Numbered from the stretch's first letter, positions 39,628 to 49,259 are shown. The stretch is DNA of 64,000 bases from Deinococcales bacterium (GCA_012515535.1 JAAYYF010000077.1:1-64000); one strand, 5' to 3'. Numbers and translations are program-made. The notes: generated by a model from the sequence alone, not told the origin.

Positions 39628-41961
39628 TCAGTTGCCCAGGAGGCCGGCGATCACCATCGCGGCGGGGATGCCCGCGCGGGTGGGGCGTTCGGACGAACGT
39701 TCGAGCTTGTCGTAGACCTGCTGGTTGATGGAGCGGATCGTGCCGCTCTCGTCGAAGGCCGCGTACTCGCCGATCGGCCAGATCGCCCACTGCTCGACGG
39801 TGGCGCGGCTGCCGCTCGAGAGCCCGTAGCCGCCGATGGCCTTGCTGCCGCCGATGGTGGGGGCGAAGTCGCGGCTACCGTTGTCGATCACCTTGGTGGC
39901 GATGGTGTTGGCCAGCGGCACCAGGGTCGCTTCGCGGCTGAACTCCTCGAACGGCTCGAAGGCCAGGTCCATCAGCACCTGGGTGCTGTAGCCGGCGTAG
40001 TTCAGGGGGGCCAGGTAGTCGTGGGAGGAGTACTTCACGACGCCGTGGGGGAAGACGTAGCCCGTGCCGTTGGGGGTGGAGATGGCGCTGAACTGGCTGT
40101 CGTTCATCTCGGCGGCCATGCGGCGGGCTTCCTTGAGGTAGCCGTCGTTGCCGGTGAGGCGGTAGCTGTACCAGTGGAAGCGGAGCAGGTTGAGGTGGGG
40201 GTGGGTCAGGTGCTTGCTGATGAACGGGAAGCCGCTGGACTTGCGGTTACGGGCGCGCCACTTGGACTCCCAGTCGCGCAGGTAGTCGCTCCAGAAGTCG
40301 GCGCGCTCGCGGTAGTCGACGCCGTTGGGGCTCTTCAGGTCCCGGTTCTGCTCGAACGCCCACGCCACCTGCGCGACCAGACCGTGGGTCATGATCTCGT
40401 CCATGACGTGCTTGTCGTCGCCGTACCAGGCCGTCTCGCTGCTGCTGTGCAGCCAGCGCCAGTTGAGGTAGCCGTCGCCGTTGGTGTCGCGCAGCTCGGC
40501 GCGGGCCGCCTGCATCACCTCGTCGACGTGGTCGAGAAGCTGCAGGTCACCGGTGAGGCGGAACACGTTCAGGGTGGTGGTGACGTCGACGTTGACGGTG
40601 CGGCCGATCTTGTAGATGTCGCCACTGCGGGCCGCGCTCATGACGTTGGGGTACTGGCTGCTGTTGTTCAGGGCGGCCAGGAAGCGGTCGTACCAGACAC
40701 GGGTCTCCGACGGCAGCGAGCTCGCCTTGAAGGAGGGGTCGCCGACCATCTCGAGGTCGCCGCGGACCGGCGGGACGGGGTCGGTCGGCTCGGGGTCGGT
40801 GGGTTCCGGGTCGCTGGGCTTGGGGTCGGTGGGCTTGGGATCGGTCGGTTCCGGGTCGGTCGGTTCCGGCTCGGTGGGCTCGGGGTCGCTCGGTTCGGGG
40901 TCGGTGGGGGTGCCGGGCTCGACGGGCTCGGGCTCCACGACGACCGTGAGGGCGTCGGTGCTGGTGAGGTCACCGTCGGTGGCGCTGAGCTCCAGGACGT
41001 AGGTGCCGCTGGTCGAGAAGTCGGCGGTGGTGGTGCCCTCGTTGGCGTCGGCGAACGTGACGCTGCCGGGGCCGCTCACGACGGACCAGGTGAGGTCCAG
41101 GCGGCCGGTGGGCAGGCCGTCGTCGGAGGCCACGCCGCTCAGCTTCGCGCTGTTCGGGAGCGTGACCAGCAGGTCGCGGCCCGCGTCCACGGTCGGGGCG
41201 GCGTTCTGTGCCGGCGGCGCGGTGACGGTCACGCGCACGGTGTCGGACGCGGACTTCTGACCGTCGCTGGCGGTGAGGCGCAGGACGTAGCGGCCGGCGA
41301 CCGGGAAGCTGACGAGGGTCTGCGCCTGGTCGGCGTCGCGGAACGACGCTTCGGCCGGGCCGCGCTCGGTGGTCCAGCGGACCTCCAGGCGGCCGTCCCT
41401 CGGGCGGCCGTCGTCGGAGACCGAGCCCCTGATCTTCAGGTCGGTGCCGACGGTGGTGCTCTGGTTGGGGCCGGCCCGGACGCGCGGCGCCTTGTTGGCG
41501 GTGCGGTCGCCGTTGCGGACCTTGAAGCCCACCTTGACGAGCTGGGTCTCGGTGCCGCGCTTGCCGCGGAAGGTCACCTTGAAGACGACGGTGTGCGAGC
41601 CGTCCTCGAGGGTGGTGGTGTCGATCGACCAGCGGAACGGGGAGACGCTGGCCTGCGTGAGGGGCTCGGCGCCCTCCGCGGTCGGCAGGTCGTCGACGTA
41701 GATCTCCACGTCGATCACGTCGTCGCGTTCCGGCATCTGGATCTCGACGACGCCGGACACGGTCTGCGCCTGGAGCGCGACCTGGTCGCCGCTCTCGGAG
41801 AGCAGCCGCACTTCCGTGGGGTCGATGCGCGCCACGTCCTGGGGGGCCTGTACCGCTTGGTTACAGGCGGTGAGGACGAGCGCGATCAGGGCCGCGGCCG
41901 CGAGGTACACGTGCCGCCCGATGCGCCCGCGCAGGTTGGGGGATCGCCCATCGTGGTTCAA
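39628..41961 (-). CDS. Predicted lipoprotein: Ig/PKD-like domains, DPEPT linker and the same unknown domain (long paralogue)
   Basis: A 777-residue surface lipoprotein. The signal peptide ends in a perfect lipobox LTAC (Cys33). Residues of about 35-150 form an Ig-like beta domain. Two PKD-like domains follow (about 155-248 and 252-343; the second repeats TASDGQKSASDTVRV as SATDGDLTSTDALTV). Then comes a tandem Asp-Pro-Glu-Pro-Thr linker (344-398) and the unknown domain (about 400-777) shared with the preceding entry. No ATG or GTG precedes the signal peptide at a sensible distance. I choose TTG 41961, nine bases after AAGGAGG. The layout, with binding modules on a stalk before a helical domain, suggests an enzyme acting on the polysaccharide made by this locus. 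Confidence 0.8.
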   Translation of the reverse strand: MNHDGRSPNLRGRIGRHVYLAAAALIALVLTACNQAVQAPQDVARIDPTEVRLLSESGDQVALQAQTVSGVVEIQMPERDDVIDVEIYVDDLPTAEGAEPLTQASVSPFRWSIDTTTLEDGSHTVVFKVTFRGKRGTETQLVKVGFKVRNGDRTANKAPRVRAGPNQSTTVGTDLKIRGSVSDDGRPRDGRLEVRWTTERGPAEASFRDADQAQTLVSFPVAGRYVLRLTASDGQKSASDTVRVTVTAPPAQNAAPTVDAGRDLLVTLPNSAKLSGVASDDGLPTGRLDLTWSVVSGPGSVTFADANEGTTTADFSTSGTYVLELSATDGDLTSTDALTVVVEPEPVEPGTPTDPEPSDPEPTEPEPTDPEPTDPKPTDPKPSDPEPTDPEPTDPVPPVRGDLEMVGDPSFKASSLPSETRVWYDRFLAALNNSSQYPNVMSAARSGDIYKIGRTVNVDVTTTLNVFRLTGDLQLLDHVDEVMQAARAELRDTNGDGYLNWRWLHSSSETAWYGDDKHVMDEIMTHGLVAQVAWAFEQNRDLKSPNGVDYRERADFWSDYLRDWESKWRARNRKSSGFPFISKHLTHPHLNLLRFHWYSYRLTGNDGYLKEARRMAAEMNDSQFSAISTPNGTGYVFPHGVVKYSSHDYLAPLNYAGYSTQVLMDLAFEPFEEFSREATLVPLANTIATKVIDNGSRDFAPTIGGSKAIGGYGLSSGSRATVEQWAIWPIGEYAAFDESGTIRSINQQVYDKLERSSERPTRAGIPAAMVIAGLLGN
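40757..40932 (-). repeat. Coding tandem repeat for the DPEPT linker
   Basis: About ten imperfect 15-18-base units in the lipoprotein gene encode repeated DPEPT, DPKPT or DPEPS blocks. Codon choice varies between units, so it is an old repeat rather than a fresh slippage product, though unit number may vary between strains. Confidence 0.8.
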
Positions 41962-42283
41962 CTTCCCTATCCTCCTTGGCGTGCCGCCGTTGTCGCGACA
42001 CGCGTGGCCGCGATGTTCGGCGTTGTCCAAGGAAGACGAGGGGAAGGCGAGGAGAAACAACGCTCCGTCGGCCGGTTGCGCTACTGGCTCCGAACACCCC
42101 AAGCGCCCAAATACAGGGTGAACCTCAACGCCTCTGAACGGTGCGTGGATCTTGGTCCGTACCGGGAAGCTGTCTCGCCTCCCTGCACCGACAACAACCG
42201 TACGGCCTAGAGGGTGCACATGGCATTAAGACGCCATGAGTAAGATGAGCATCAGGTGTAAGTTGGGTGTGTGGCTTAGGAAC
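41962..42283. other. 322-base gap upstream of the long lipoprotein gene
   Basis: It separates the Wzz/kinase-like gene from the lipoprotein, both on the minus strand. It contains the AAGGAGG at 41971-41977 used by the TTG start, a small CATGGC/GCCATG hairpin near 42218-42237, and a weak minus-strand promoter candidate (TTCAGA, 17 bases, TGTATT, around 42112-42140). The frame of the lipoprotein remains open here, but the translation lacks family-like content. I see no riboswitch. Confidence 0.4.
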
Positions 42284-43852
42284 TCAGTGAGGGCGCACGC
42301 GCGACCGGGAGCTTACCGGTACCACCTCGGGCGGGACCTCCACGCGGTACTCCTGCGCCGGCGCGGGCCGGCCCCTGAGGCCCGTGGTCACGGCGGCCAC
42401 CAGCGGTACCCGCAACTGCCGTAGGCGCGCCAGGGCGGCGTCGAGGCGTCTGCGGCTGGCGCCGAGCGGGTCGATCGCCAGGATCACGGCGTCGGAGCCC
42501 TCGCTGAGCAGCAGGCCGTCGCCGGCGCTCGCCAGCGGCGCGGCACGCACCACGATCGTGTGGTACTCCGCCTTCCAGCGCTCGAGGCAGGCGGGAAGGC
42601 CGTTGAGCAGCGCGACGACGTCCTCGGCCGACCCCCGTTCGTCGTGCAGCAGCGCCAGGCGCGTGCGGCGGTCGAGGTGGACCCACAGCGGCCGCCGCCC
42701 GCCCTGGTGGCCGAGGGCGCAGGCGGTCAGCGGCAGGTGGTTCTGGGCCGGCACGCGGTAGCGACGCGCGATGGCGGGGCGCCGGATGTCGGCGTCCACG
42801 AGCAGCGTGCTGTGGCCCAGGCGCGCGAAGCTCTCCGCCACGGCCATGGCCGCGGCCGCCGTGTCGTCGCGCGCGCTCACGCCGGAGACCAGGATGGTCG
42901 AGGGGAGCGCCGCGTCGGTGACGCGGCGCAGGTTCGCCTGCAGCACCACCGCCACCTCGGGGCCGATGGCACCGCCGCGCACGCCGCGGGGCAGCTCGGC
43001 GACGACCGGCAGGCCGGTGGCGCGCTCCACGCCCTCCGAGGTGTACGGGCGTCCCTGGAACAGCTCGAGCACGAACATCAGCCCGTAGACGAGCAGCGCG
43101 CCGAGGAGCAGGCCCAGCAGCGCGAACATCGTGGGTGGCCTGCCCAGGCTCGTGGTGGGCGGCGTGGCGGCGCGCAGCACCTTGAGGCTGCTGGTGGCGT
43201 TGCTGGACAGCGCCAGGAGGCTGTCGAGCTGGTCGCGATGCCCGGTGAGCGTCTGCTGGATCGCTGCCACCTGAGCCGAGGCCGGTTGCTGCTCCTCGAG
43301 GTCCTGGAGGAGCAGCTGCTGCACCGCGATGCGTTGGGTGAGGAGCTGCGTCATCCGCTGCAGCTCGGACGTCAGGCGCCCCTGGTCCCAGGCCTGCAGC
43401 TGGGCTGCCACGGCGTTGGCCAGGTCGGCGGCGCGCTCGGGCGTGGTCTCGGTGACGTAGATGTAGAGGAGCTGTGGCACGGGCAGCACGTCGACCCTGA
43501 TGCCCCCGGCACGCAGGGCGTTGACGGCGGAGTCGGTCGCCGGCAGCCCGACGCTCTCGAGCGCGGCCGCCAGGACCGAGGAGTTCATCACCGCCACGCT
43601 GTAGGCGTCGACGTGCAGCGGCGAGAAGCTGACCTCCGGCAGGTCGAGGGTCCTGAGGTCCACTTGGGGGCTCTGCGCCACGAGGGCCACCTGAGCCTGG
43701 TAGACGGGCTCGGCCCCGCTCGCCCAACGGTAGAGGGCGCCCGCCAGCAGCAGGGAGGCGATCAACGCGAAGGGGAGCCCCCGACGTAGGAAGCCGAGCA
43801 GCTGACCGTGCGTCAGCTCGATGTCGTACGACGAACCTACCGTATCGCGCAT
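42284..43852 (-). CDS. Wzz-type chain-length protein fused to a degenerate tyrosine-kinase-like domain
   Basis: A 522-residue protein built like BY-kinases of capsule systems. It has a cytoplasmic N-terminus, TM1 (about 25-43), a periplasmic Wzz domain with coiled coil (160-215), a PPTTSLGRPP segment and TM2 (242-262), then a cytoplasmic P-loop-type domain. The Walker A' strand LLVDADIRRP (350-359) is intact. The expected GEGKST P-loop reads GVSARDDTA (324-332) with no lysine, and no C-terminal tyrosine cluster is present. ATP binding and kinase activity are therefore doubtful, and it may be a structural regulator only. The start ATG follows GAGGGG. A separate Wzz protein lies at 50674-52047. 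Confidence 0.85.
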   Translation of the reverse strand: MRDTVGSSYDIELTHGQLLGFLRRGLPFALIASLLLAGALYRWASGAEPVYQAQVALVAQSPQVDLRTLDLPEVSFSPLHVDAYSVAVMNSSVLAAALESVGLPATDSAVNALRAGGIRVDVLPVPQLLYIYVTETTPERAADLANAVAAQLQAWDQGRLTSELQRMTQLLTQRIAVQQLLLQDLEEQQPASAQVAAIQQTLTGHRDQLDSLLALSSNATSSLKVLRAATPPTTSLGRPPTMFALLGLLLGALLVYGLMFVLELFQGRPYTSEGVERATGLPVVAELPRGVRGGAIGPEVAVVLQANLRRVTDAALPSTILVSGVSARDDTAAAAMAVAESFARLGHSTLLVDADIRRPAIARRYRVPAQNHLPLTACALGHQGGRRPLWVHLDRRTRLALLHDERGSAEDVVALLNGLPACLERWKAEYHTIVVRAAPLASAGDGLLLSEGSDAVILAIDPLGASRRRLDAALARLRQLRVPLVAAVTTGLRGRPAPAQEYRVEVPPEVVPVSSRSRVRPH

Positions 43853-44113
43853 GTTCCCCTCAGGTAGTCGGTAGGGGTAGTGACCTCCGCTCGTGGCGCC
43901 GCAGGTCCGAGGACGTCATCGCGTTGCCGGCATCACGAGTCAGGCTCGAGTTCGTTGACTACTCGCCGAAGCATGACACATCCGCGCCCGGTTCGGCGCG
44001 CAGATACCGTGTTTCGCCCGCGGCCGGATGCTTTAAGCTTCGAGGAGTGATACCGCAGTCAAGGACGTGGGGGGCGCCGCCGGAGGCCCTGCCGCGACGG
44101 AACGGGGCGCAGC

Positions 44114-45907
44114 GTGCTCGGTAGGCTCTACGGCCTGCTCACGCGCGAGGAGCGCATCGCCCTCCTGCGGTTGCTGCCGTGGGTGGTCGGCGCCGCGCTC
44201 TTCGAGGTGGTGGGGGTCGCGGCCGTGATCCCGTTCCTGTCGCTGCTGGCCGACCCGGAGTCGCTCGGTCGGGTCCCGTTGATCGGGCCATGGTTGGCGG
44301 GGCTGGAGGTCGAACCGCTGACGCTGCTTCGGTGGCTGGGCCTGGGCGTGGCGGTGGCCGTAGCGCTGGTGAACCTGATGATGATCCTGACCAACTGGCG
44401 CCTGCTGCGCTTCTCCTGGCGCCTGCATCACGCCATCTCCACCCGGCTGCTGCGGCACTACCTGGCTCAGCGGTACGACTTCCTGCTGCACCGCAACTCT
44501 GCCGACCTCGCCAACAAGGTCACCCAGGAGGTCACCCGCATCACGCAGGACGGCTTCGGTGCCGGGGTGGAGCTGATCGCCAAGTCGGTGGTAGCGCTCA
44601 CGATCGTTACCTTCCTGGTGGCGCTCGACCCGGTGCTGGCTTTCTACGCCCTGGTGTCGCTGGTGGGAGCGTTCGCGCTGATCTACCTGGTGTCGAAGGG
44701 CTACCTCAGGCGCATCGGCCGCGAGGCCACCGAGCTGAACGCCAGGCGCCTCCGCATCATCAACGAGGCCATCGGCGGCTTCAAGGAGCTGAAGGTGACG
44801 GGGCGCGAGTCGGCGGTCATGGACCGCTACGAGCCGCCGTCGGTGCGCTACGCCGACATCCGCGCCATCAGCAACGCCGTGTCGTTGCTGCCGCGCTTCG
44901 GGCTGGAGGCCATCGCGGTCGGCGGCATGGTCTTCATCGCCTCGCTCATGGCGGGCCGCTCCGGCACCTTCTCCAGCACCCTGCCGCTGCTCGGGGCCTA
45001 CGCCTTCGCGGGGCTGCGGCTGATGCCGGCGCTGCAGAGCATCTTCGCCTCGCTCTCCCGCTTCCGCTTCGCCCTCGGCGCCATCGAGGCGGTGGAGGAG
45101 GACTTCGCCAACGCCGCGGAGCTCCGGGCGGAGCTCGGCGTCGCCGACGGACCGCGCCTGAGCTTCACGCGCAGCATCGAGCTGCGCTCGGTGAGCTACC
45201 GCTACCCGGGCGCCACGCGGCCAGCGCTCCAGGACGTGAGCCTGAGCATCCCCAAGCGCGGCAACGTGGCGCTGGTGGGGCGCACCGGCTCGGGCAAGAC
45301 CACGCTGGCCGACGTGATCCTCGGGCTGCTGCCGCTCGACGACGGGCGCATCGAGGTCGACGGCGTGAGCATCGGCCCCGAGAACCTCCTCGCCTACCGG
45401 CGGCTGTTCGGCTACGTGCCGCAGAGCATCTTCCTGACCGACGGCAGCGTGAAGCAGAACGTGGCGTTCGGGGTGGCCGACGACGCGATCGACGACGACG
45501 CCGTGCGGCGCGCCTGCGAGGCCGCGCAGCTCGACGCGTTCATCCGGGAGGAGCTGCCCGAGGGGTACGACACCGTGGTGGGCGAGCGCGGCATCCGGCT
45601 GTCGGGCGGGCAGCGGCAACGCATCGGCATCGCCCGCGCCCTGTACTACGACCCGCCCGTGCTGATCTTCGACGAGGCCACCAGCGCCCTCGACGTCCAC
45701 ACCGAGAAGGCCGTCTACGAGGCCCTGGGCGCCATCGCCGAGACCCGCACCGTGATCACCATCGCTCACCGGCTCGAGACGCTGGCCGACGCCCATCAGG
45801 TGGTCGTGATGGAGAACGGCCGGGTGCAGGACCTGGGCCCGGCCGCGGAGGTGCTGGCGCGCTACCGCCAACGAGGCGCCGGCCGCACCATAGACGCGAC
45901 CAGCTGA
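44114..45907 (+). CDS. Flippase-type ABC exporter (MsbA/PglK class)
   Basis: A half-transporter of 597 residues: six membrane helices in the first 320 residues and an ATPase domain. Walker A is GRTGSGKTT from residue 389, the Q-loop is in FGYVPQSIFLTDGS, and the signature LSGGQRQR lies near 496. Walker B is VLIFDEATSALD and the switch is IAHRLETL. The size, the VGAALFEVVGVAAVIPFLSL N-terminus and the RRLFGYVPQ motif fit PglK-like flippases, which move undecaprenyl-linked glycans across the membrane. With the PglC-type transferase it could form a Pgl-like export route, working as a homodimer. The GTG start has only a weak ribosome-binding site. Confidence 0.9.
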   Translation: MLGRLYGLLTREERIALLRLLPWVVGAALFEVVGVAAVIPFLSLLADPESLGRVPLIGPWLAGLEVEPLTLLRWLGLGVAVAVALVNLMMILTNWRLLRFSWRLHHAISTRLLRHYLAQRYDFLLHRNSADLANKVTQEVTRITQDGFGAGVELIAKSVVALTIVTFLVALDPVLAFYALVSLVGAFALIYLVSKGYLRRIGREATELNARRLRIINEAIGGFKELKVTGRESAVMDRYEPPSVRYADIRAISNAVSLLPRFGLEAIAVGGMVFIASLMAGRSGTFSSTLPLLGAYAFAGLRLMPALQSIFASLSRFRFALGAIEAVEEDFANAAELRAELGVADGPRLSFTRSIELRSVSYRYPGATRPALQDVSLSIPKRGNVALVGRTGSGKTTLADVILGLLPLDDGRIEVDGVSIGPENLLAYRRLFGYVPQSIFLTDGSVKQNVAFGVADDAIDDDAVRRACEAAQLDAFIREELPEGYDTVVGERGIRLSGGQRQRIGIARALYYDPPVLIFDEATSALDVHTEKAVYEALGAIAETRTVITIAHRLETLADAHQVVVMENGRVQDLGPAAEVLARYRQRGAGRTIDATS

Positions 45908-45933
45908 CCGCCGTACCTTTCACGGTACAGCGG
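45908..45933 (+). terminator. Hairpin right after the ABC exporter gene
   Basis: CCGC-C-GTACC pairs with GGTAC-A-GCGG across a six-base loop, starting at the base after the stop codon. No T-run follows. A second dyad, CGGTGG...CCACCG, overlaps its end. Confidence 0.4.
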
Positions 45934-46039
45934 TGGTGGTACCATCCACCGCAACCAACCAGACTACCGATTTCGTTGCCCTTAGCGAATCGTTGCCGTG
46001 CAGTGCGTGTCGGGGGGCCCGAAGCGGAACGGAGACCTG

Positions 46040-47113
46040 ATGAACTTCCGTAGGGTGGACGCAAGCCAGTTCGATTGGGAGGGGATGTGGAGGCTACGCG
46101 GCTGGGCGTTCGCGCATACGCGCGGCTGGCTCGAGTTCGCGAGCGGCGCCAGCAACGGCGAGCCGGTGTACGCGGTGCTCGAAGCGGAGGGCAGGGTGCT
46201 GGGCTACTTCATCGGCTCGATCGTCCGGCGCTTCGGCCTTCGGCTCCTGGCCAGCCCCGGCCTCGGCTGGACCACGCCCTACGTGGGGTTGGTGCTGGCC
46301 CCCGGCTGCTCGCGGGTGCAGGCGCTGAACGCTCTCGTGGACTTCGCCTTCGGCACGTGCGACTGCGTCCACATCGAGGTCGTCGACCCGGCCTTCACCG
46401 CCGAGGACGGCGCGCGCTCGGGCTTCGAGGTGTCGCCCGAGCTCCACCACGTGACCGACCTCTCCGGGACGCCGCAGGACCTGGAACGGCGCCTCTCCAA
46501 GAGCGTGCGGCGTTACGGGCGCCACGCGCTCCGCTACGGGCTCTGGGTCGAGGAGGGACGCCCCGAAGGGTTCCCAGAGGAGTTCAGCCAGCAGGCGGAA
46601 GAGGTGTTCACGCGACAAGGGCTGCGCCCGCCGCCCACCTACTCGCGCGACAACGTGCGACGGCTCATCGACACCTGCTACGCCAGCGGCGACCTGCTGC
46701 TCCTGCGCGTCAGGGGGCCGGACGGCGCCTGCCTGGCGACCGCCGCCTCCATCGGCGCGAACCACCTCGCGTACGGCTGGGGCACCGCCAGCCGCACCGA
46801 CGCGTGGCACCTGCGCCCGAACGAGCTGCTGTTCACCCACGAGCTCAAGGCGTGGCAGGCGCGTGGCGCCAAGGAGTTCGACTGGGGGCCGGTGTGGAGC
46901 TACAAGGTCAAGTACGGCGCGGAAGAGGTGCCCCGCTGGCGGTTGCATCGCTCACGGGCCCACTGGTTGCGGATCGGGCGTGAGCTGGCGCGCACGGCCC
47001 GCGACATGCGCCTAGAGCGCCTGTTCGGGGTCGGGGCCCAGGGCCCCGCGGCGCCATGGCGGCCGCCCTCCGGTGGCGAGGGCCGCGGCCCAGAGCGCGA
47101 GGCGGGAGCCTAA
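46040..47113 (+). CDS. FemAB/GNAT-fold aminoacyl- or acyltransferase-like protein (second copy)
   Basis: A 357-residue FemAB-like protein. Motifs include [20 protein letters not shown] near residue 30, [20 protein letters not shown], the basic [20 protein letters not shown] near 155, and [39 protein letters not shown] closes the set and matches the C-terminal GNAT signature in exopolysaccharide-linked FemAB proteins. The ATG has GGAGACC upstream. It equals the first copy in length but is clearly diverged, so it is an old duplication or separate acquisition. Its TAA overlaps the stop of rmlA on the other strand. Confidence 0.78.
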   Translation: MNFRRVDASQFDWEGMWRLRGWAFAHTRGWLEFASGASNGEPVYAVLEAEGRVLGYFIGSIVRRFGLRLLASPGLGWTTPYVGLVLAPGCSRVQALNALVDFAFGTCDCVHIEVVDPAFTAEDGARSGFEVSPELHHVTDLSGTPQDLERRLSKSVRRYGRHALRYGLWVEEGRPEGFPEEFSQQAEEVFTRQGLRPPPTYSRDNVRRLIDTCYASGDLLLLRVRGPDGACLATAASIGANHLAYGWGTASRTDAWHLRPNELLFTHELKAWQARGAKEFDWGPVWSYKVKYGAEEVPRWRLHRSRAHWLRIGRELARTARDMRLERLFGVGAQGPAAPWRPPSGGEGRGPEREAGA

Positions 47114-48060
47114 CCGGCGCCCGGGCGCGAGCTCGGCTGCCCCTCCGTCTGCAGCAGCTCCAGCAGGTAGCGGCCGTAATCGTTCGACCTCAGCGGGGCG
47201 GCCAGCCGTTCGAGCGCGGCGGCGTCGATCCAGCCCTGGCGGTAGGCGATCTCCTCCGGGCAGGCGATCTTCAGCCCCTGCCGCGCCTCGAGCGTCTCCA
47301 CGAAGTTGGACGCCTGCAGCAGGCTCTCGTGCGTGCCGGTGTCGAGCCAGGCCATGCCGCGGCCCAGCAGCTCGACGTTCAGGCGACCCTCGCGGAGGTA
47401 GGCGAGGTTCAGGTCGGTGATCTCGAGCTCGCCGCGCGCCGACGGCACCAGCTGCTTGGCCTGCTCGCTGACGTCGGCCGGGTAGAAGTAGAGGCCGGTG
47501 ACGGCGTAGCGGCTCTTGGGCCTGGCCGGCTTCTCCTCGATGCCGGTGACGCTGCCGTCGGCGTCGAAGCTGACCACGCCGTAGCGCTCGGGGTCCTTGA
47601 CCTGGAAGCCGAACACGGTGGCGGTGCCGCGGCGCGCGTTGGCGCGCTGCAGCTGGGCCGTGAGGCCGTAGCCGTGGAAGATGTTGTCGCCGAGCACCAG
47701 GGCGGCCTCGGCGCCGTCCAAGAAGCGCTCGCCGATCAGGAACGCCTGGGCGATGCCCTCGGGCTCGGGCTGCTCGGCGTACTCGAAGCGCATGCCCCAG
47801 CGCGCGCCGTCGCCGAGGAGCTCCTCGAACGCGGGCAGGTCGCGGGGGGTGGAGACGACGAGCGCCTCGCGGATGCCGGCCAGCATCAGCACCGAGAGCG
47901 GGTAGTAGACCATCGGCTTGTCGTAGATCGGCAGGAGCTGCTTGCTGATCGCCAGCGTGGCGGGGTAGAGGCGCGTGCCGCGGCCGCCGGCGAGCACGAT
48001 GCCGCGGCGGCTCGGCACCGCGCCGCCCGCCCCGGGCGCGCCCGTGCCTGGCGTGCTCAC
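47110..48060 (-). CDS. rmlA: Glucose-1-phosphate thymidylyltransferase
   Basis: Makes dTDP-glucose from dTTP and glucose-1-phosphate, the first step to dTDP-rhamnose. The 316-residue protein has the signature [16 protein letters not shown] near residue 21, [33 protein letters not shown] and [36 protein letters not shown] is also intact. It starts at GTG 48060, overlapping the rmlB stop (GTGA). About 20 residues precede the usual start, so a start closer to the signature is possible. Its end meets the FemAB-like gene with shared stop-codon bases. Confidence 0.95.
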   Translation of the reverse strand: MSTPGTGAPGAGGAVPSRRGIVLAGGRGTRLYPATLAISKQLLPIYDKPMVYYPLSVLMLAGIREALVVSTPRDLPAFEELLGDGARWGMRFEYAEQPEPEGIAQAFLIGERFLDGAEAALVLGDNIFHGYGLTAQLQRANARRGTATVFGFQVKDPERYGVVSFDADGSVTGIEEKPARPKSRYAVTGLYFYPADVSEQAKQLVPSARGELEITDLNLAYLREGRLNVELLGRGMAWLDTGTHESLLQASNFVETLEARQGLKIACPEEIAYRQGWIDAAALERLAAPLRSNDYGRYLLELLQTEGQPSSRPGAG

Positions 48061-49154
48061 GGCCGCGCCTCGCCGCCGCCGACCGTGCCTAGCCGGCCCA
48101 GGTCGTAGCGCGCGTCCTTGATCGCCGCCACCCAGCCCTGGTTGGCCAGGTACCACTCCACCGTGCTGCGCAGCCCCTCCTCGATCGGCACCTGGCGGCG
48201 CCAGCCCAGCTCGCGCTCGGCCGCGCTCGAGTCGACGGCGTAGCGGTGGTCGTGCCCCGGGCGGTCGGGCACGTAGGTGATCAGCTCGCGGTAGTCGTAG
48301 CCGGCGGGCGCCAGCTCGTTGAGCAGCCCCAGGAGCGCCTCCAGCACCGCGCGGTTGGTGAGCTCGGTGGCGCCGCCCATCAGGTACGTCCGGCCGGGCG
48401 TGCCCCGCCGCATGGCCAGCTCCAGCCCGCGGGCGTGGTCGTCGACGTGCAGCCAGTCGCGCACGTTGCTGCCGTCGCCGTACAGCGGCACGCTCTCGCC
48501 GGCGAGCGCCCGGGCCAGCGCCAGCGGCAGCAGCTTCTCGGGGAACTGGTAGGGGCCGTAGTTGTTCGTCGAGTGGGTCGTGATCGTCGGCAGCCCGTAG
48601 GTGTGGAAGTAGGCGTTCGCGAAGTGGTCGGCGCCGGCCTTGCTGGCGCTGTAGGGGGAGCGGGGCGCGTAGGGGGTGGCCTCGGTGAAGACGCCGCTGG
48701 CGCCGAGGCTGCCGTAGACCTCGTCGGTGCTGACGTTGACCAGGCGGAAGGCGGCGCGCTCCGCCTCGTCCAGCCCGCTCCAGTAGCGGCGCGTGGCCTC
48801 CAGCAGCCGGAGCGTGCCCAGGGTGTTGCTGAGCGCGAACGCCTCGGGCCCGTCGATGGAGCGGTCGACGTGCGTCTCGGCCGCGAGGTGGAAGACGCCG
48901 TCGGGGCGCTCCTCGTGCAGCAGTGCCTCGATGGCCGCCTGGTCGTTCACGTCCAGGCGTTCGAAGCGGTGGCGCGGGTCGTCGGCGACCCGCTCGAGGC
49001 GCGCGACGTCGCCGGCGTACGTCAGGCTGTCGACCGTGACGACGCGCGCGTCCACCTGCGTGACCAGGTAGCGCACGAGGGCGGAGCCGATGAAGCCGGC
49101 GCCGCCGGTGACCACGTACCTCAGCTGTCTATCCCCTTCGGCACCACGAAGCAT
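48057..49154 (-). CDS. rmlB: dTDP-glucose 4,6-dehydratase
   Basis: An NAD-dependent short-chain dehydrogenase-type dehydratase, second step of dTDP-rhamnose synthesis. The Rossmann motif [18 protein letters not shown] and [13 protein letters not shown] are present. The catalytic region reads [12 protein letters not shown] followed by YSASKAGAD with the YxxxK pair, and [16 protein letters not shown] is diagnostic. The length is 365 residues from ATG 49154; a shorter start at CTG near 49121 with AAGGGGA upstream is possible, because the signature begins only 14 residues in. A hairpin and a TATGAT box separate it from rmlC, so rmlBA may be transcribed on its own. Confidence 0.95.
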   Translation of the reverse strand: MLRGAEGDRQLRYVVTGGAGFIGSALVRYLVTQVDARVVTVDSLTYAGDVARLERVADDPRHRFERLDVNDQAAIEALLHEERPDGVFHLAAETHVDRSIDGPEAFALSNTLGTLRLLEATRRYWSGLDEAERAAFRLVNVSTDEVYGSLGASGVFTEATPYAPRSPYSASKAGADHFANAYFHTYGLPTITTHSTNNYGPYQFPEKLLPLALARALAGESVPLYGDGSNVRDWLHVDDHARGLELAMRRGTPGRTYLMGGATELTNRAVLEALLGLLNELAPAGYDYRELITYVPDRPGHDHRYAVDSSAAERELGWRRQVPIEEGLRSTVEWYLANQGWVAAIKDARYDLGRLGTVGGGEARP

Positions 49155-49233
49155 GCGTTCGAGGCCTCCCTCCGTGCCACTGGCTCGGGCCGCGCCCGAG
49201 GGCTCCCGCCGACTGTTGGAACGTTGCGACCGA

Positions 49234-49239
49234 ATCATA
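49234..49239 (-). promoter_or_regulatory. Possible -10 box TATGAT in front of rmlBA
   Basis: TATGAT (minus strand) lies 80 bases before the rmlB start and just after a GC hairpin that follows rmlC. No -35 match is seen. Confidence 0.35.
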
Positions 49240-49259
49240 GACGACGCCCGCGCGCCTCC

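Noticed and set aside
40757-40932. A CRISPR-like or satellite array
   Set aside because: The repeats are in frame, have no spacers and encode a DPEPT linker inside a lipoprotein.
39433-42210. A 925-codon open frame on the plus strand
   Set aside because: It is antisense to the two lipoprotein genes. Its translation is dominated by Val, Gly, Ala, Arg and His, as expected for the complement of GC-rich codons, and it lacks any recognisable domain.
41962-42283. A cyclic-di-GMP riboswitch before the lipoprotein gene
   Set aside because: A surface protein with a 300-base leader made this worth checking, but I could not find the conserved core or paired arms of either class.
43955-43983. A plus-strand promoter with TTGACT upstream of the ABC exporter
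   Set aside because: No acceptable -10 hexamer lies 15-18 bases downstream of the -35-like box.
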